A stretch of 64,000 bases of DNA from Prosapia bicincta. Lineage: Eukaryota > Arthropoda > Insecta > Hemiptera > Cercopidae. The number at the start of each line of letters is the position of its first letter. Position 1 is the stretch's first letter. Location of the stretch: contig JBAIZL010000001.1 of NCBI GenBank assembly GCA_036971475.1, forward strand, positions 207,911,341 to 207,975,340. The letters run 5' to 3'. A program made the position numbers and the translations under genes. The notes beneath the pieces were generated by a model. It had not been told where the DNA came from and did not search any database. It was given only the letters and a program-made list of their open reading frames with translations. Positions 46,730 to 58,144 of this stretch are shown here, one piece after another.

Positions 46730-47012
46730 TTTTTTTGTATTAACTTGGTATAAGACCACTATTTACTGATTTATTCAGCAGACGCGTTTCGCACTAGGTC
46801 AGCGCATTATTCAATGATGTGAGTCAATGTCAGGACTGTTGCTCAGGTGTGTTGGGTTGGTGTGAAAACCATAAACTCCAACTAACACAACGCACCTGAG
46901 CAACAGTCTTTTAAGTGACTCACAGCATTGAATAATGCGCTGACCTAGTTCGAAACTCGTTTGCTGAATAAATGAGTAGATAGTGGTTTTTTGCCAAGTT
47001 TATACAAAAAAT
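46730..47012. repeat. Long palindromic element (foldback MITE), member 1
   Basis: Arms of about 133-140 bp (46730-46862 and 46873-47012) are inverted copies, separated by about 10 bp. Shared words include CTAGGTCAGCGCATTATTCA, GACTGTTGCTCAGGTG and TTTATTCAGCA. It has no coding capacity. A shorter relative lies at 54648-54856. Confidence 0.85.
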
Positions 47013-49685
47013 GTCTAATTTATACAAAAACCTCAAGATGTAAAACACTAAACTGCAAGATTTAAATAAGGTATAAAGGCTGTTAGATAAGAACGACTAC
47101 GTAAAATACTCAGATGGCTGACTTTATAATCTGCAATTCGATCATTAAAATTTTAGTTAAAGTAATTTTCCCCCTCCCCCTTATTCAAAATAACAACAAA
47201 AAACAAGGGCACTTCTTAATTAGGCCGTAGTTTGGTTAGGTTAGGTTGGCGGGGTTTTTTAGAAAACTACATGAACTATATTTTTAGTTTATATCGAATA
47301 TATAAGGATTCTTGGTATAATATATAAATCAACGAGTTACAAAAATTGGAGTGATATAAAATACAGGGTAGGCAGTAGTATTTAAGAGAGTAAATTACAA
47401 AAAGGTAATAATTCTTCTAAGAACTCTTAATTCTTTTAAAATTCTCTTATAGTACTCTATTTCTGAGCGTTAAGAACTTTTTTTGAACTATAATAATATT
47501 TTAACATAATCTATAGAACTTGAACTTTTCCGCAGCGGAAGGCATTGCTCATTTGGAGTAACCTACTATACAAGTTAGATATTTACCCCTTGTTAGATAA
47601 TAAACGCTTTTTTCTTATTAATTTTGGTTCCAATTCAAAATGTACATAATAGTTTTATTTTATTGTCATATCAGATTTTAAAAAAATATTTTGTTTAGAC
47701 AAGTAAAGATAATAAAAAAATTACAAAAACATATCCATCCTCGAAGCTTCTAACCTGTTCCGATGACGTTGATTTTGGTATAATGGACATTATAGACATA
47801 TTGCAACTATTTCTTTTCGTAATAGTAATGTTGATAGGGCAATCAAAGTTTTGATTTGTATACTTTCAGCTTAATAATTTATTTTTATGTATAAAACATT
47901 AATAAAAACTATAATATTATGTTAGTGAAATATTATTGAGTTTATCTCAGAAAGTTTTAATTTTGATCCAATATAACAAAACTTTTATTGATATTTATTT
48001 TCACATTTATCTGATATTGTGTTTTTAAAATTTTGATATCTAATGTTATATATTTGGGATTTTCAATTCTTTTATATTTATATATTGTATATATATTCTT
48101 TATATATTCCAAACTTTTGCGTATATAAATTGTGTTTTAGTAGGGGAAAACAAATTAATTTTCATTTGGGCTAAATCTAAACATTTTGCATATCTAGTCT
48201 GACTGTTTTTCTAACTTTTTAAATATTTTCATATAAATCTATGTAATATAAATTGACACGTTAAATGTTATTTTTATGAAAGGTTGTTGTTCACGCGCAT
48301 GTGAAAAATAGTGATATTTCAGAACTTCTACATTAACGAAACTAAAACTTCCGAGCTAACTGTTGCTAACTTGTGTAATAATTTGTGTATGTCTTTAAAT
48401 TTAACCTTGAGGATATTTGTAACATTTCTCAAAAATTCTTTTTTCTCTTTAATATATTTTCAATATTGACATGTTAAATTGTTCTAACTTGCATTTTCCC
48501 TGCCCTCTCTAATGAGTCAAGTTCAGGACATTATCAATATTTGGACGATAAATAAAATAAAAGGGAAAAGGTAATTTCCGTTTTAACTAAGAAACATAGA
48601 GATAATATTAAATATATTATGCCTATAACGTAAATTTTTAAACACTTTTTCGTTCTGAGCAGTTTTATCAAGAAATATTCCTGGAGAAGAAGTTATAATA
48701 GGTACATTAAATTTTGGCGTAACCAGGAGGCATTTGACCAAGAATATATACTGTTGTATTGGCGTTTGTCGTCTGTAAAAGGCTGCAGAATGAATATATA
48801 TTGCAAAAAATTATTATTTTTAGTTAATGAGCCTTCAACACTTTGGCAATTACTATAAAAACCATATTAATTTCGAACAACTTTAATTTCGTTTTTCTGA
48901 ATTTGAATTTTTTTAATTTGAAAAATCATACCTCTAGAAAATTATACGTTATAACATTTGTAATGATAAAATTGTACAAAAGAAGTGCTAAAGGTGAAAT
49001 AATACCCAATATAGCACTGGAGGTGCGTTCTGTGCCCAGAGTTGAACGAAACAATGCTGTACAGTGATGGAAAGGGATTTGTAAACCTGTCATTATTTGA
49101 AAATCACAGTTCGACATGTTACCTAGAGAGATGAAATAGCAGGCTCATAAGTAACTAACCTGTGATGAAGTGACAAATCGCCCTATCCGTGACGCAGGAA
49201 CCCAAACGGTTCACAATCGTCACACCCAGGAAGGCGAACTAAGCGCATTGACCTTAAACTGTGTCCTTTGTGTAGGTATGAGGAATAGGGTCGGGACGGG
49301 TTATGTGTCAGTCACTGATTTGGCTAACGAAAAGAGCTGGATATTAGAACCTGTTTTTTACTGTGATTGGGATTACCTTTCTCACTGTGTGTGACTGTAA
49401 CTTGTGAACCCGTGCTGTTGTGAGTGTGATCGTCTTCACTAAAGTATGTTCTGAAACAGTTTTGTTTGCGGTAGCTCGTTTACATTATTAAATAATTTGT
49501 TTCATTTAAGTCGATAATGTGTAGATGTTATTTTTAGTGTATAATATATAGTATTAATAAATTCAGTCAGTGCCTGAAAGTGAAATATCTAGAATGGACA
49601 AAAGACACAGTAGTAGACAAAATAGGAGCGTACTATGGACATTGTATACTGAGGACGAATATGGTACGATAATTCAAAATGAATT
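47013..49685. other. AT-rich intergenic DNA
   Basis: A GGTTAGGTTAGGTTGG word sits at 47235-47250. The interval 49010-49440 is less AT-rich and holds short open frames without recognisable domains. No splice-supported exon was found. Confidence 0.45.
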
Positions 49686-49736
49686 TTGTACATACACACA
49701 CACACACACGCGCGCGCATACACACACACACACATA
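49686..49736. repeat. (CA)n(CG)n(CA)n microsatellite
   Basis: A CA tract interrupted by a short CGCGCGCG run, a composition prone to Z-DNA. Confidence 0.95.
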
Positions 49737-50516
49737 TCAACACTCATATAATTACCTAACCTGAATAACTAATAGCAACTGGCAATCACAATTTAAAATC
49801 ACTAACACGATTAAAATCACAGTTATTTCAAACTAGCAATAACCGTTTGATTTCTTCGTGTAAAATCAATGTTAGCCACATCATTGGTGCTGTAGGGTGT
49901 CGAATACATTACATCGGAGGACAGCGTAGGTTGGATTGCCTTGTTTAATTTTTGTAAATGTAATAAATATTTAGTAATATTGCTTACTACCACCTTAGAA
50001 CCTTTAACTTCACATCAGACTGATAGTTTTAACTTTGGAACTTTTTGAAACTGATATTTCAACTTGAATACAGGTGATATTGTCAAAGCTGCTCGCTCAA
50101 CAACACTGAAACAGAATGACTTGATGACATAGTTACAGATGATAGAGTGGCATCGATATACTATTGTAAAAAGCGTACATAACTGTCAAGACAAAAATAA
50201 TAAACAGATATTTTTTTAATGTGAAACAGTAACTGGGAGTGTATAAAATTACTGACTGTTATATTCCTTGGCGTAGTAACGATAGGTACGTTTGTTGTCG
50301 TTTGTTGCTATTAACTACAAGTAGTAGATACAAGACACCGGCGGCTAGTCTTAAAGTCAGATCGAAGACGCGCTATAACGCCTCAGTGCAAAAACGGGGA
50401 AGCGTTAGGCGAGGTATTACTATAGTTTCCTGGACCATTGTTGTAGGGAACTGATAGAAATTAGTTTTAAAAATGTAACAAAGCCCTTTATATTACTGGT
50501 ACAGAAGAATTTGTGC
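49737..50516. other. Intergenic DNA with a GC-richer block
   Basis: Positions 50260-50450 are less AT-rich (CACCGGCGGCTAGTC, GACGCGCTATAACGCC) and look like a fragment of an older repeat. No terminal repeats or coding frame could be defined. Confidence 0.4.
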
Positions 50517-50528
50517 TGTGTGTGTTTG

Positions 50529-50559
<31 letters not shown>

Positions 50560-50573
50560 ATGTGTGTGTATGT

Positions 50574-50622
<49 letters not shown>

Positions 50623-50637
50623 CGAGAGAGAGAGAGA

Positions 50638-50719
<82 letters not shown>

Positions 50720-50762
50720 GTGTGAGTGTGTGTATGTGTGTGGGTCTGTCTGTGTATGTGTT
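50517..50762. repeat. Compound (GT)n-(GA)n microsatellite
   Basis: About 245 bp of GT repeats with rare TT/TA interruptions and a central (GA)n stretch (50624-50640). Open frames on both strands across it are low-complexity artefacts. Confidence 0.97.
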
Positions 50763-52118
50763 TCAATATGCGTTCATTCTAGAACGATCTTAATAAACGA
50801 CTATTACCTTTTTACTCTTAATTTTTCCTAATTGTTGTAAATATAAGGGTGTATTAAATTGACACAGTGAAGAGGACAAGATAGGACAGGATAAAAATGA
50901 AAACAGTTGGTCGTAACTTACAACAATTTATTTAGAAAAGAGTAGTCATTCTGAAAAGCAAAAACTTTTAAAATAAAATATTTTATTATTTCAAAATGAA
51001 TTCTTTTACAATGAAACTAACTGTAAATAGGTAACAACATGCATCCTCACACAAAAATAGTAACGTTTTCACTAACGATTTGATCAAATCCAAAATATTT
51101 CTTTCTTTCCTTACATTAATAAAAATTTATAAACTATGAAGTAATTAATTATTTTTTTTAAATATTACAGTAGGAAATATACATTAACATTGGTTTCACT
51201 TATGTATCCCAGTCATCGTACAGTTTATATTTACATAAGCGTTACCCAAATGGATCACTCAGTCAATCACATCATAAAAAGCTCGAAGCTTAGATAGAAC
51301 CGCGGAAGGTTTTATTTCTCACTGTATTTTTGTATATTGAGTTGGTTTTGTTAAATTCAATTTCCAATCTGTTCGGACGAATATATTTATTCTTGAAATA
51401 TTCAGTTAATATTTGGTAAAAAAGTGTTAGGATATATGGTTTCGCAGCTAGAAGACAGTTGAATATTTCTCGCCCACGGTTATACAATAATCGATTGTGC
51501 AATGTATTATTATCGATTGGTTAAGTGAAATATTGATAAGTCATTAGTATTTCTTTTCGATTTTTCTGTATTACTATTTTATATTAGATGTTAAAGCTCT
51601 ACACACGATTGAAATTAAAATAAATGTATTCAATAATTGAAAGATTAAAAGAAAATTAGCCTAAGTATTATTTATTTCGTCATGGCTACACCCCATTGAT
51701 CGGATGTGAAACAATAATATACTGTGGTAATAATTTCGACACTATTCATAAGCAATCATAGGTGAAATACGCCTAGTTAGATAATGATAGAAGAGAACAT
51801 CGTTGCGATATCTCTAGGAATTTCTGCGAATTAGGATTTGGAAAACACTTACTATAAAGTAGTAAATGTTATACGAAAATTAAAATAGTATGTTTAACGC
51901 CAAATGCTGTTACTGCTTAGAGTCATTTGATTCTTCATTGAAATCATAGTTTGAATCTATATTCTTCGGTGTATATTATTATGCAAGGACTTGCATACAC
52001 TTACGTTGTGTTTAAACGTGGGTATTTCGGGAGTCCTGCGGTATTATGAAGTAGGATCATAACCGCTATTAGAATATTACAGAAACGATGTTTCCAAAAA
52101 TCGGTGTTCTTATTGTTG

Positions 52119-52120
<2 letters not shown>
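50763..52120. other. AT-rich intergenic DNA
   Basis: No gene, RNA or repeat family was recognised. Confidence 0.5.

Positions 52121-52202
<82 letters not shown>
52121..52202. repeat. (TA)41 microsatellite
   Basis: An uninterrupted TA tract of about 82 bp that immediately precedes a palindromic element. Confidence 0.97.
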
Positions 52203-52208
<6 letters not shown>

Positions 52209-52235
52209 GGTGATATGTGTTTCATGTAATATAGT

Positions 52236-52634
52236 TAATAAATTAAAAATATTTCAAAAACAAGACTACTTTTAATGAATATATTTATTCAAAGCTTTTC
52301 GCCGATAAAAGAATTAAATAAAGGATTAAAAATGAATATATTTGAAACATTGGAAATTTATAAGCATAAAATTAAAGACAAATTATTTGATAAAAAATTC
52401 AAGTGAGATCAAGGCACCAAACTATTTATAAGGTCAATGATGTTATAGAAAAAATTACATAAAGTACAATACTTATAAACATATGGTCGTTTGTAGCGCA
52501 TATGCTTTAGTTTTGTAAAAATATTAGATAATTATTTTCCTGAAGATGCTGGTACTATTTTATTGGCGAAAAGCTTTGAATAAATATATTCATTAAAAGT
52601 ATTCTTGTTTTTGAAATATTTTTAATTTAATTAT
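52236..52634 (+). repeat. Palindromic element with hammerhead-like boxes
   Basis: Arms of about 80 bp (52236-52316 and 52553-52634) are near-perfect inverted copies sharing GAATATATTTATTCAAAGCT and its complement. The right side contains CTGAAGA (52540-52546), a wobble-containing stem GCTGGTA/TATTGGC (52548-52567) and GAAA (52568-52571), followed by the arm that would be stem III. One extra T separates box 1 from stem II. Penelope-like and related retroelements are known to carry hammerhead motifs; no reverse transcriptase is seen here. Confidence 0.65.
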
Positions 52635-53077
52635 TATATATCTCAGTAATATATCAACGTTTGTTCATATATTATTTATTACTAATATTTTTTCAATTTG
52701 TTGCTCACTTTACTACATATGCTTTAAAAATTAATATCTTTAATTAAATATACCGTTTTGCAATTGCAATTTTAATTAAAATCATTGGAATACCGTCTGG
52801 AATACCCAGCTTCTCTAATGATAATGCAGACTATTAAAAGCAAGATTTGAACGGTCGTTAAGAACATAGCCTCTAGTCATCTGATAGTTTTATAGGTCAT
52901 AAAAAGATAAAAAATTGCAAAAGTTTAGGTTCATATGAAAACAGAAGTCTTTATAAGGAATTAAAGGAAAAGTTGAACATTATACTCACTCAAATTCTAA
53001 AGTAAAATTTAAAGTAATAAATTATTTATTTGAAAATCGAATGTATTTGGTACTTAAATGTGTAATACGATTTATCC

Positions 53078-53083
53078 TTTATT
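53078..53083 (-). terminator. Candidate poly(A) signal of the dpr gene
   Basis: AATAAA on the minus strand lies about 325 nt beyond the stop codon at 53406. It is the first match I noted, and longer 3' ends are possible. Confidence 0.3.
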
Positions 53084-53405
53084 TATTAAATTGGTATTGA
53101 CTATCTTAGGCCCAATCGTAAAATCTCAAGCTTGTTCAATAAGTCCTGGTCAGATGTCTTATCTCGTCCAGATTTTCTGACATTTAATTCTTTATATTTA
53201 AATTAGTCGTCGTTTCACATATATACAGCACGGTTATTGTGTTAGTATTCTTAACAACTGGTTAGTAAATATTAGCACCGTAGAGCGGGACCACGTCTGT
53301 TGATGCTCTCTCACTGTACAGCACTGAGTCTTCTGCAACTGTTTAAAACAGCTGATTGCACGACTCACGAAGTTCGTCAACAAAACAGCTGTTGTGAGAA
53401 AGCAA

Positions 53406-53521
53406 TCATCTGATTTGTTCAAGAAATAGCACAGCTATACAACACAGAACAAGTGTGAAAGAATGGGTCACTTTGAATACGGAGTTCCTCCCGCCGTGTT
53501 GCATTGCTGCCGGCTTTTCAC
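53406..53521 (-). CDS. Dpr-family protein, terminal exon (GPI-type tail)
   Basis: The acceptor TTTATTTCCAG precedes GTGAAAAG at 53521. With the phase-1 G left by the Ig2 exon the first codon becomes Gly. The exon then encodes 37 residues and a TGA: a hydrophilic start EKPAAMQHGG, a spacer, and a hydrophobic stretch (FTLVLCCIAVLFL) right before the end. The PAAMQHG-type linker after Ig2 and the C-terminal hydrophobic tail are features of Dpr proteins, which are cell-surface ligands of DIP receptors in neuronal recognition; the tail suggests a GPI anchor. The frame matches only when joined to 56533, which supports the model. Confidence 0.85.
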
Positions 53522-54647
53522 CTGGAAATAAACCACAATTAATTACATAAACATACAAGGGTATAAACTTTAATTAAGGAAAATAAACATAAATACGTAT
53601 GTTTAGGTTATTCTATACGGACATAAAGCTTTTGGACAGGTTTTAATTACAATATCTCATTTGTAACATTCCTTTTGGATGCATTCCACGTGCAGTTTTA
53701 ATAAAGCAAACATTAATTTTACCATTGCCGATATTATTATTAGTTGAATCAACTACAATGGTTAACCTTCAAGGGGGCGCATAGATTTTCAAACGAGAGA
53801 GGGCACTTGCTTAGGTTTATTCCGCACAAAAAAAAAACGATAAATTTTTTTATATTTAGATGACTATAATTAAATACAATATAAATATATTGTAAACAAT
53901 TTAAAAAATCATTTTTGCAAAATTTTGAATTTCTAAATATCATATTTTTAAAAATAACTTGAATTGTAAAAACGTGTAATCAATATATACTAGACCATTG
54001 TTTACATTACGAGAGAGGCATTTGGGGTTATTTTTCTGTAATAAACTAATTAAAGTTCTAACATGAAAATATATAATCATGATAGTGCATATATAAATTC
54101 GATATTTATTATAACATTTAGTGAAAACAAGGAATGTTTTACTTCAAATATATATCTCTAGAAATTAGTGGATAAAACAATATTGCTTTTATATCAGAAT
54201 AGGTTCTACAGTTGAATAAAAATAGCAGAAACTTAATCATTGTTGAAAAAAAAACTCATAACTGTTCATTTTCAAGCTAACTAGTCACCACTAGTGTAGC
54301 GTGAACATGGCCCACTCTCATGAGAATTATGTTTCATACTAACGCTTCTTGGATAAAATTAACAAAAATAGGTAGCCCCGATTTCTAGAGTACAGGTTGT
54401 GGAGTAACGAGCTGGAAATAAACATCTGACAACTGGAAAGACGTTTTCTTAACAAACACGAGTGGAGGAAAATTCCGTAAGCCCTCTCTCGAAGGTTAAA
54501 GCTACGTACTTTTGCTAATAATATTAATTCTTCATAATTATCATCTGACGATCAAACATTTATGTATGAACCAAATAAATATAAAGAATAATAAACAAGT
54601 AAGTAATTTATCTCAATATAAATGCGGTTTCGTCTTTCAAATAAATA

Positions 54648-54856
54648 AATTGTTCTTATTGATAACATTTTGCAACAAAAACCACCACCTACTGAGATTT
54701 ATCAACAGACTTGTTTCGCACCAGATCAATACATTGTTCAATTGATCAGTAAATTGTTATCCCGAGACAGCATTGAACAATGCACTGATCTAGTGCGCAA
54801 AGCATCTGTTGAAATATATTAGTAAGTATTGATTTATTTATCAATAAGAACTTTTT
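54648..54856. repeat. Foldback MITE, member 2
   Basis: Arms 54648-54740 and 54768-54856 are inverted and share GATC(A/T)(A/G)T(A/G)CATTGTTCAA and TTCTTATTGATAA. They are related to the element at 46730-47012 through the words CACTAGATCAGTGCATTGTTCAA and CAACAGA..TTTCGCAC, but shorter and more diverged. Confidence 0.75.
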
Positions 54857-54922
54857 AAGATAGCCTTATGTGTAAAACACAAAAATATAGGCTTCAAGAT
54901 AAATACATGGTTATTAAGGTAA

Positions 54923-54977
54923 AGTTAGGTTAGGTTATGATAGGTTATGTGAGGCTAGGTTAGGTTAGTTTAGGTTG
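54923..54977 (+). repeat. Interstitial TTAGG-like stretch
   Basis: GTTAGGTTAGGTTATGATAGG and GGCTAGGTTAGGTTAGTTTAGG are degenerate GGTTA/TTAGG repeats related to the insect telomere word. Shorter ones occur at 44347, 47235 and 8571. Confidence 0.7.
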
Positions 54978-56224
54978 GATTCCATTCAACACATTGAAAT
55001 GTTATTAATTCATTTTTGTATCCATCATTTGCTAAGTAGCGATCGCTTAGGATAGATTAGAATGTTAAAAGCTCCTAAGCAAAAGGTATTTATTTATTAC
55101 AAACCTGAAAATGAGACTGGATATAATTCAGAAAATAGCCCTTGGTCGAGGCATTTTAGACACTTTGAAATGTCAACGGTCTTCAAAGGTCACATAACCG
55201 CCCTTGGTCTCTGTGTAAAGGACACGTTGATGGATAAATGATTGGAGGGAAACATTAGAGGAGCCCTTGACATTAACTGGTCGTTCAGGTTCAACAGCTA
55301 TAGTAACTGGCGAACCTTTTTACTTAATATAATCAGAATTACTACTTCATCAGACCATTCAGTTATCTCTCGTGTCGTTTAGAGTGTGTTAATATAGCAC
55401 GAGTTTTATGTTATTATTGTTTCGAATCATGATTAATTTGTTGAGGAGAACAAGTGACATAAGCCAAAAATTTTAACTATATTGCTACTTAAGTAAGATA
55501 AAAGTGGTTTTAGTAAAGTTTATTAAATAATCACAACATATAAATAAAGCAATATAACCTATGCGTTAAATCAACTGTTCTACCACATAACCTATAACAT
55601 AACAGCTATAGCTGCTGTATTATGAAATCTTGTTAATCACTTATTAACAAAATAGTACGAAATAATTATATTGCATAAGCTGACCCTTTTGTGAAATGAA
55701 TTTCTCTCATATAAAATTGAATTTATTCTAATATTGAAATATTTAAAGAATTGGTGTTTGAAAAAAAATGTTAACATCAATTTAAATAAAATTAATAAAT
55801 ATTATATTATATAATTACCATGATAATAACGTATGACATTAATTGTTAAAATATTATATAATAAATTGATAATTATGATAACTTTCAAAATAAAAATGTC
55901 ATTTACGAAAATAATTAGTCATTTAATACCTACTAATAAACTGAAACATGATATAAAAATTATTATAAAATGAATCTACAAAATATTCATGCTAGGGAAA
56001 GTCACTCTATAAAACATTGATGGAAAGCATAATGACTCAAAAGAAATAACTATAGATAAAACAACCAAAGTAAAATTACACACAAAAGAGAAATTTGATA
56101 GAGAATTACAAGATTCACAAATCCAGAAATATTAACAGATAATAGGCATGAACTTGATTAAAATTAATTTTTTTAAAATAGTTTTCTACAGTGGGGATAT
56201 CAGTCTGGTGAGGAATATCCAGAA

Positions 56225-56335
56225 TGGGGTATAGCCAGGGTACAGGAATGGGGTACAGGATGCCAGGGTACAGGATGCCAGGTTGCTGGAATGGGGAACA
56301 GGAAGGGAATGCCAGGGTACAGAATAGACCCAACG
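56225..56335. repeat. Short imperfect tandem repeat, GGGTACAGGATGCCA
   Basis: Several variants of a 15-20-bp unit stand close together within the dpr intron. The minus-strand open frame across them is repeat-driven. Confidence 0.6.
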
Positions 56336-56532
56336 AGGAGGATCTGAAAGGATAGGGAAACTTTAATATCTTGGAGGTAAGATGTCTATACCATGGAGAG
56401 ACGAAGGCTAATTGATAGGCAATAGGAAAAGATTTCATTCATCGAGGGAGAATAGCAGAAGATGTAAATACCCCTGTATATACACTAATACGACAATGAC
56501 TGTGTCAAGCATGATCCGAATTAAGGTCTTAC

Positions 56533-56817
56533 CATTAAGGACATGCACGTTTATACTGGCTGGCCTGGCATTGGACGGGACGCACGTGTAGTTCCCTGAG
56601 TCACTCTTATCAGCTGACGTCAATGTCAGGACACTGCTCTTCTTATCGCTGAGCACGGAAATGCCTCGTTCTTTGTCGTAGTTGATCATGCGTTGACCAT
56701 GGTACCAGAACACGTACACTGGAGGCTCGGTGCTCTGGTGTAGAGTGCAGACCAGCCTTAGAGTACTTCCGCTCTTGATGTGAAGGTCTGGCGAACCAAC
56801 TATTTCCGCCGCCGCTT
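56533..56817 (-). CDS. Dpr-family protein, Ig2 exon
   Basis: The 285-bp exon (acceptor TTGTTGTAG before 56817, donor GTAAGA after 56533, phase 1 at both ends) encodes a full Ig domain. It starts EAAAEIVGSPDLHIKSGS, with the first Cys in LRLVC, Trp in VFWYHGQRMINYD, the L-x-L-x-S-A strand, and the second Cys in DSGNYTCVPSNA, ending INVHVLNG. The FWYH-RMINYD, YTC-PSNA and HVLNG words are typical of Dpr second Ig domains. The number within the family cannot be assigned. The open frame runs on past both splice sites, but the conserved boundaries and phases decide. Confidence 0.93.
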
Positions 56818-57441
56818 CTACAACAACCATATTGACCAAATCAATTTTAGGGATTATTTTCTACACTCTTTAATGTCATTAATATTATTCCTATGAACAT
56901 ATAATATTTTCTTGGGAAAGTTTTCTAATTTCCCAAATCCATACATGACTCTTCCCCACTGTACATATTGAAGATTTAATCCTTTAACCTGTTGAGAGGC
57001 GCAGCACCATGGAATTAGTGAACTAACCCGAAATAAAACCATTTTATAAATTTAACTTGCAATAGTTTATATAATAAAGACTACCTTAGTTTTGACAGTT
57101 GTTTAACAAATGTTATATTAGTTTCAAATTCTCAATAATAAAAACAAATATAACGGCAAGATAGTTTTTATATATAACCAGTAAAACATATTGCTATTCA
57201 AGGTCTGAAGAAATAATTAATTTGTAGGCTACCTAGCTCTGTTTATGCGTACATAATTCATGCGTCTGAGAAATATATGGGTAACTTACATCGTGTAAGT
57301 AGACTATCTAAAGCTCATCAATTTAATAAACTATTAACCTATAGTTTACCAATGATCTATCTAATCATTAAGTTCTTAATAAAATGCAAATGAAATCTTA
57401 TTGAATCGCTTTTAACTTGTTTAATTATCGTCGGTATAAAT

Positions 57442-57457
57442 GAAATATATATGTATG

Positions 57458-57532
<75 letters not shown>

Positions 57533-57533
57533 T
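57442..57533. repeat. (TA)n with TATG variants
   Basis: TA dinucleotide tract flanked by TATG tetranucleotides. Confidence 0.95.
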
Positions 57534-57613
57534 ATAACCTATGTTTACTTTAAATGCTTTTACCTTTGGATCATATTATAATTACCTTACCTTTTTATAG
57601 TAACACCTTTAGG

Positions 57614-58144
57614 TTAACTTTTTTTTAATCCTCTATTTTTATTTATTTCATCTTTTTTGCCGTTAGCTTGATCTAATTTACTATTTAAAACTTATATAGT
57701 TTTATCTATTTTATTATTAGCTTGATCTAATTTACTATTTAAACTTTATATAGTTTTATCTATTTTATTATTAGTTTGATCTAATTTACTATTTAAACCT
57801 TATATAGTTTTATCTATTTTATTATTAGCTTGATCTAATTTACTATTTAAACTTTATATAGTTTTATCTATTTTATTATTAGTTTGATCAAATTTACTAT
57901 TTAAATCTTCTGTCATTTTATCTAACTTACCGTCTAATTTCTTTATCATATAATTAGTTTTATCTATCTTGGTATATTGCACTTTCAACTATGCACTTAT
58001 GAATTGTGTTAGCTGTAACATCTCTAACGCGGTGTTTATGCTAGTCGCTAAGGTCGTCGCTGTCCTTACACCCAAATTTTGTTCATCTAATGGCGAATTC
58101 ATTTCTACATACTCTACATCTTGCAATAGATTTTCTGTGTCCAT
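57614..58144 (-). pseudogene. Decayed Gag-like coiled-coil ORF with 54-bp repeats
   Basis: Minus strand from an ATG at 58144. A first stretch of about 34 acidic residues stops at TAG (58043-58041). After a one-base shift the frame resumes (TALEMLQLTQFIS), meets another stop, then gives a long Lys/Asp/Asn-rich amphipathic stretch (KLDGKLDKMTEDLNSKFDQT). It passes into an 18-residue repeat (NNKIDKT-I-stop-SLNSKLDQA) and ends near 57614. The 54-bp units begin at 57666, 57720, 57774, 57828 and 57882, and four carry the same ATATAA stop. Coiled-coil Gag-like proteins of insect retrotransposons have this style, but no protease, RT or LTR was seen, so the assignment is tentative. Confidence 0.5.
57666..57900 (-). 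repeat. 54-bp tandem repeat (18 codons)
   Basis: About 4.4 units of exactly 54 bp with few differences. The multiple-of-three period fits coding ancestry as a heptad-like repeat. Confidence 0.9.

Larger units (their letters stand above)
53522..56532 (-). other. Intron between Ig2 and terminal exon of the dpr gene
   Basis: It contains the second foldback MITE (54648-54856), a TTAGG-type stretch (54923-54977), a less AT-rich block at 55130-55310 with TCAAAGGTCA, and a short imperfect repeat of GGGTACAGGATGCCA units (56225-56335) close to the Ig2 exon. I see no exon inside. Confidence 0.6.

Noticed and set aside
46940..46965. CTGACCTAGTTCGAAAC in the foldback MITE as a hammerhead
   Set aside because: Box 1 does not fit CTGANGA and there is no room for stem II. 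It is only a similar-looking word.
50488..50831. His/Thr- and Cys/Val-rich frames on both strands
   Set aside because: They arise from the (GT)n microsatellite.
52001..52225. Frame with a long Ile-Tyr repeat
   Set aside because: It is a read-through of the (TA)41 tract.
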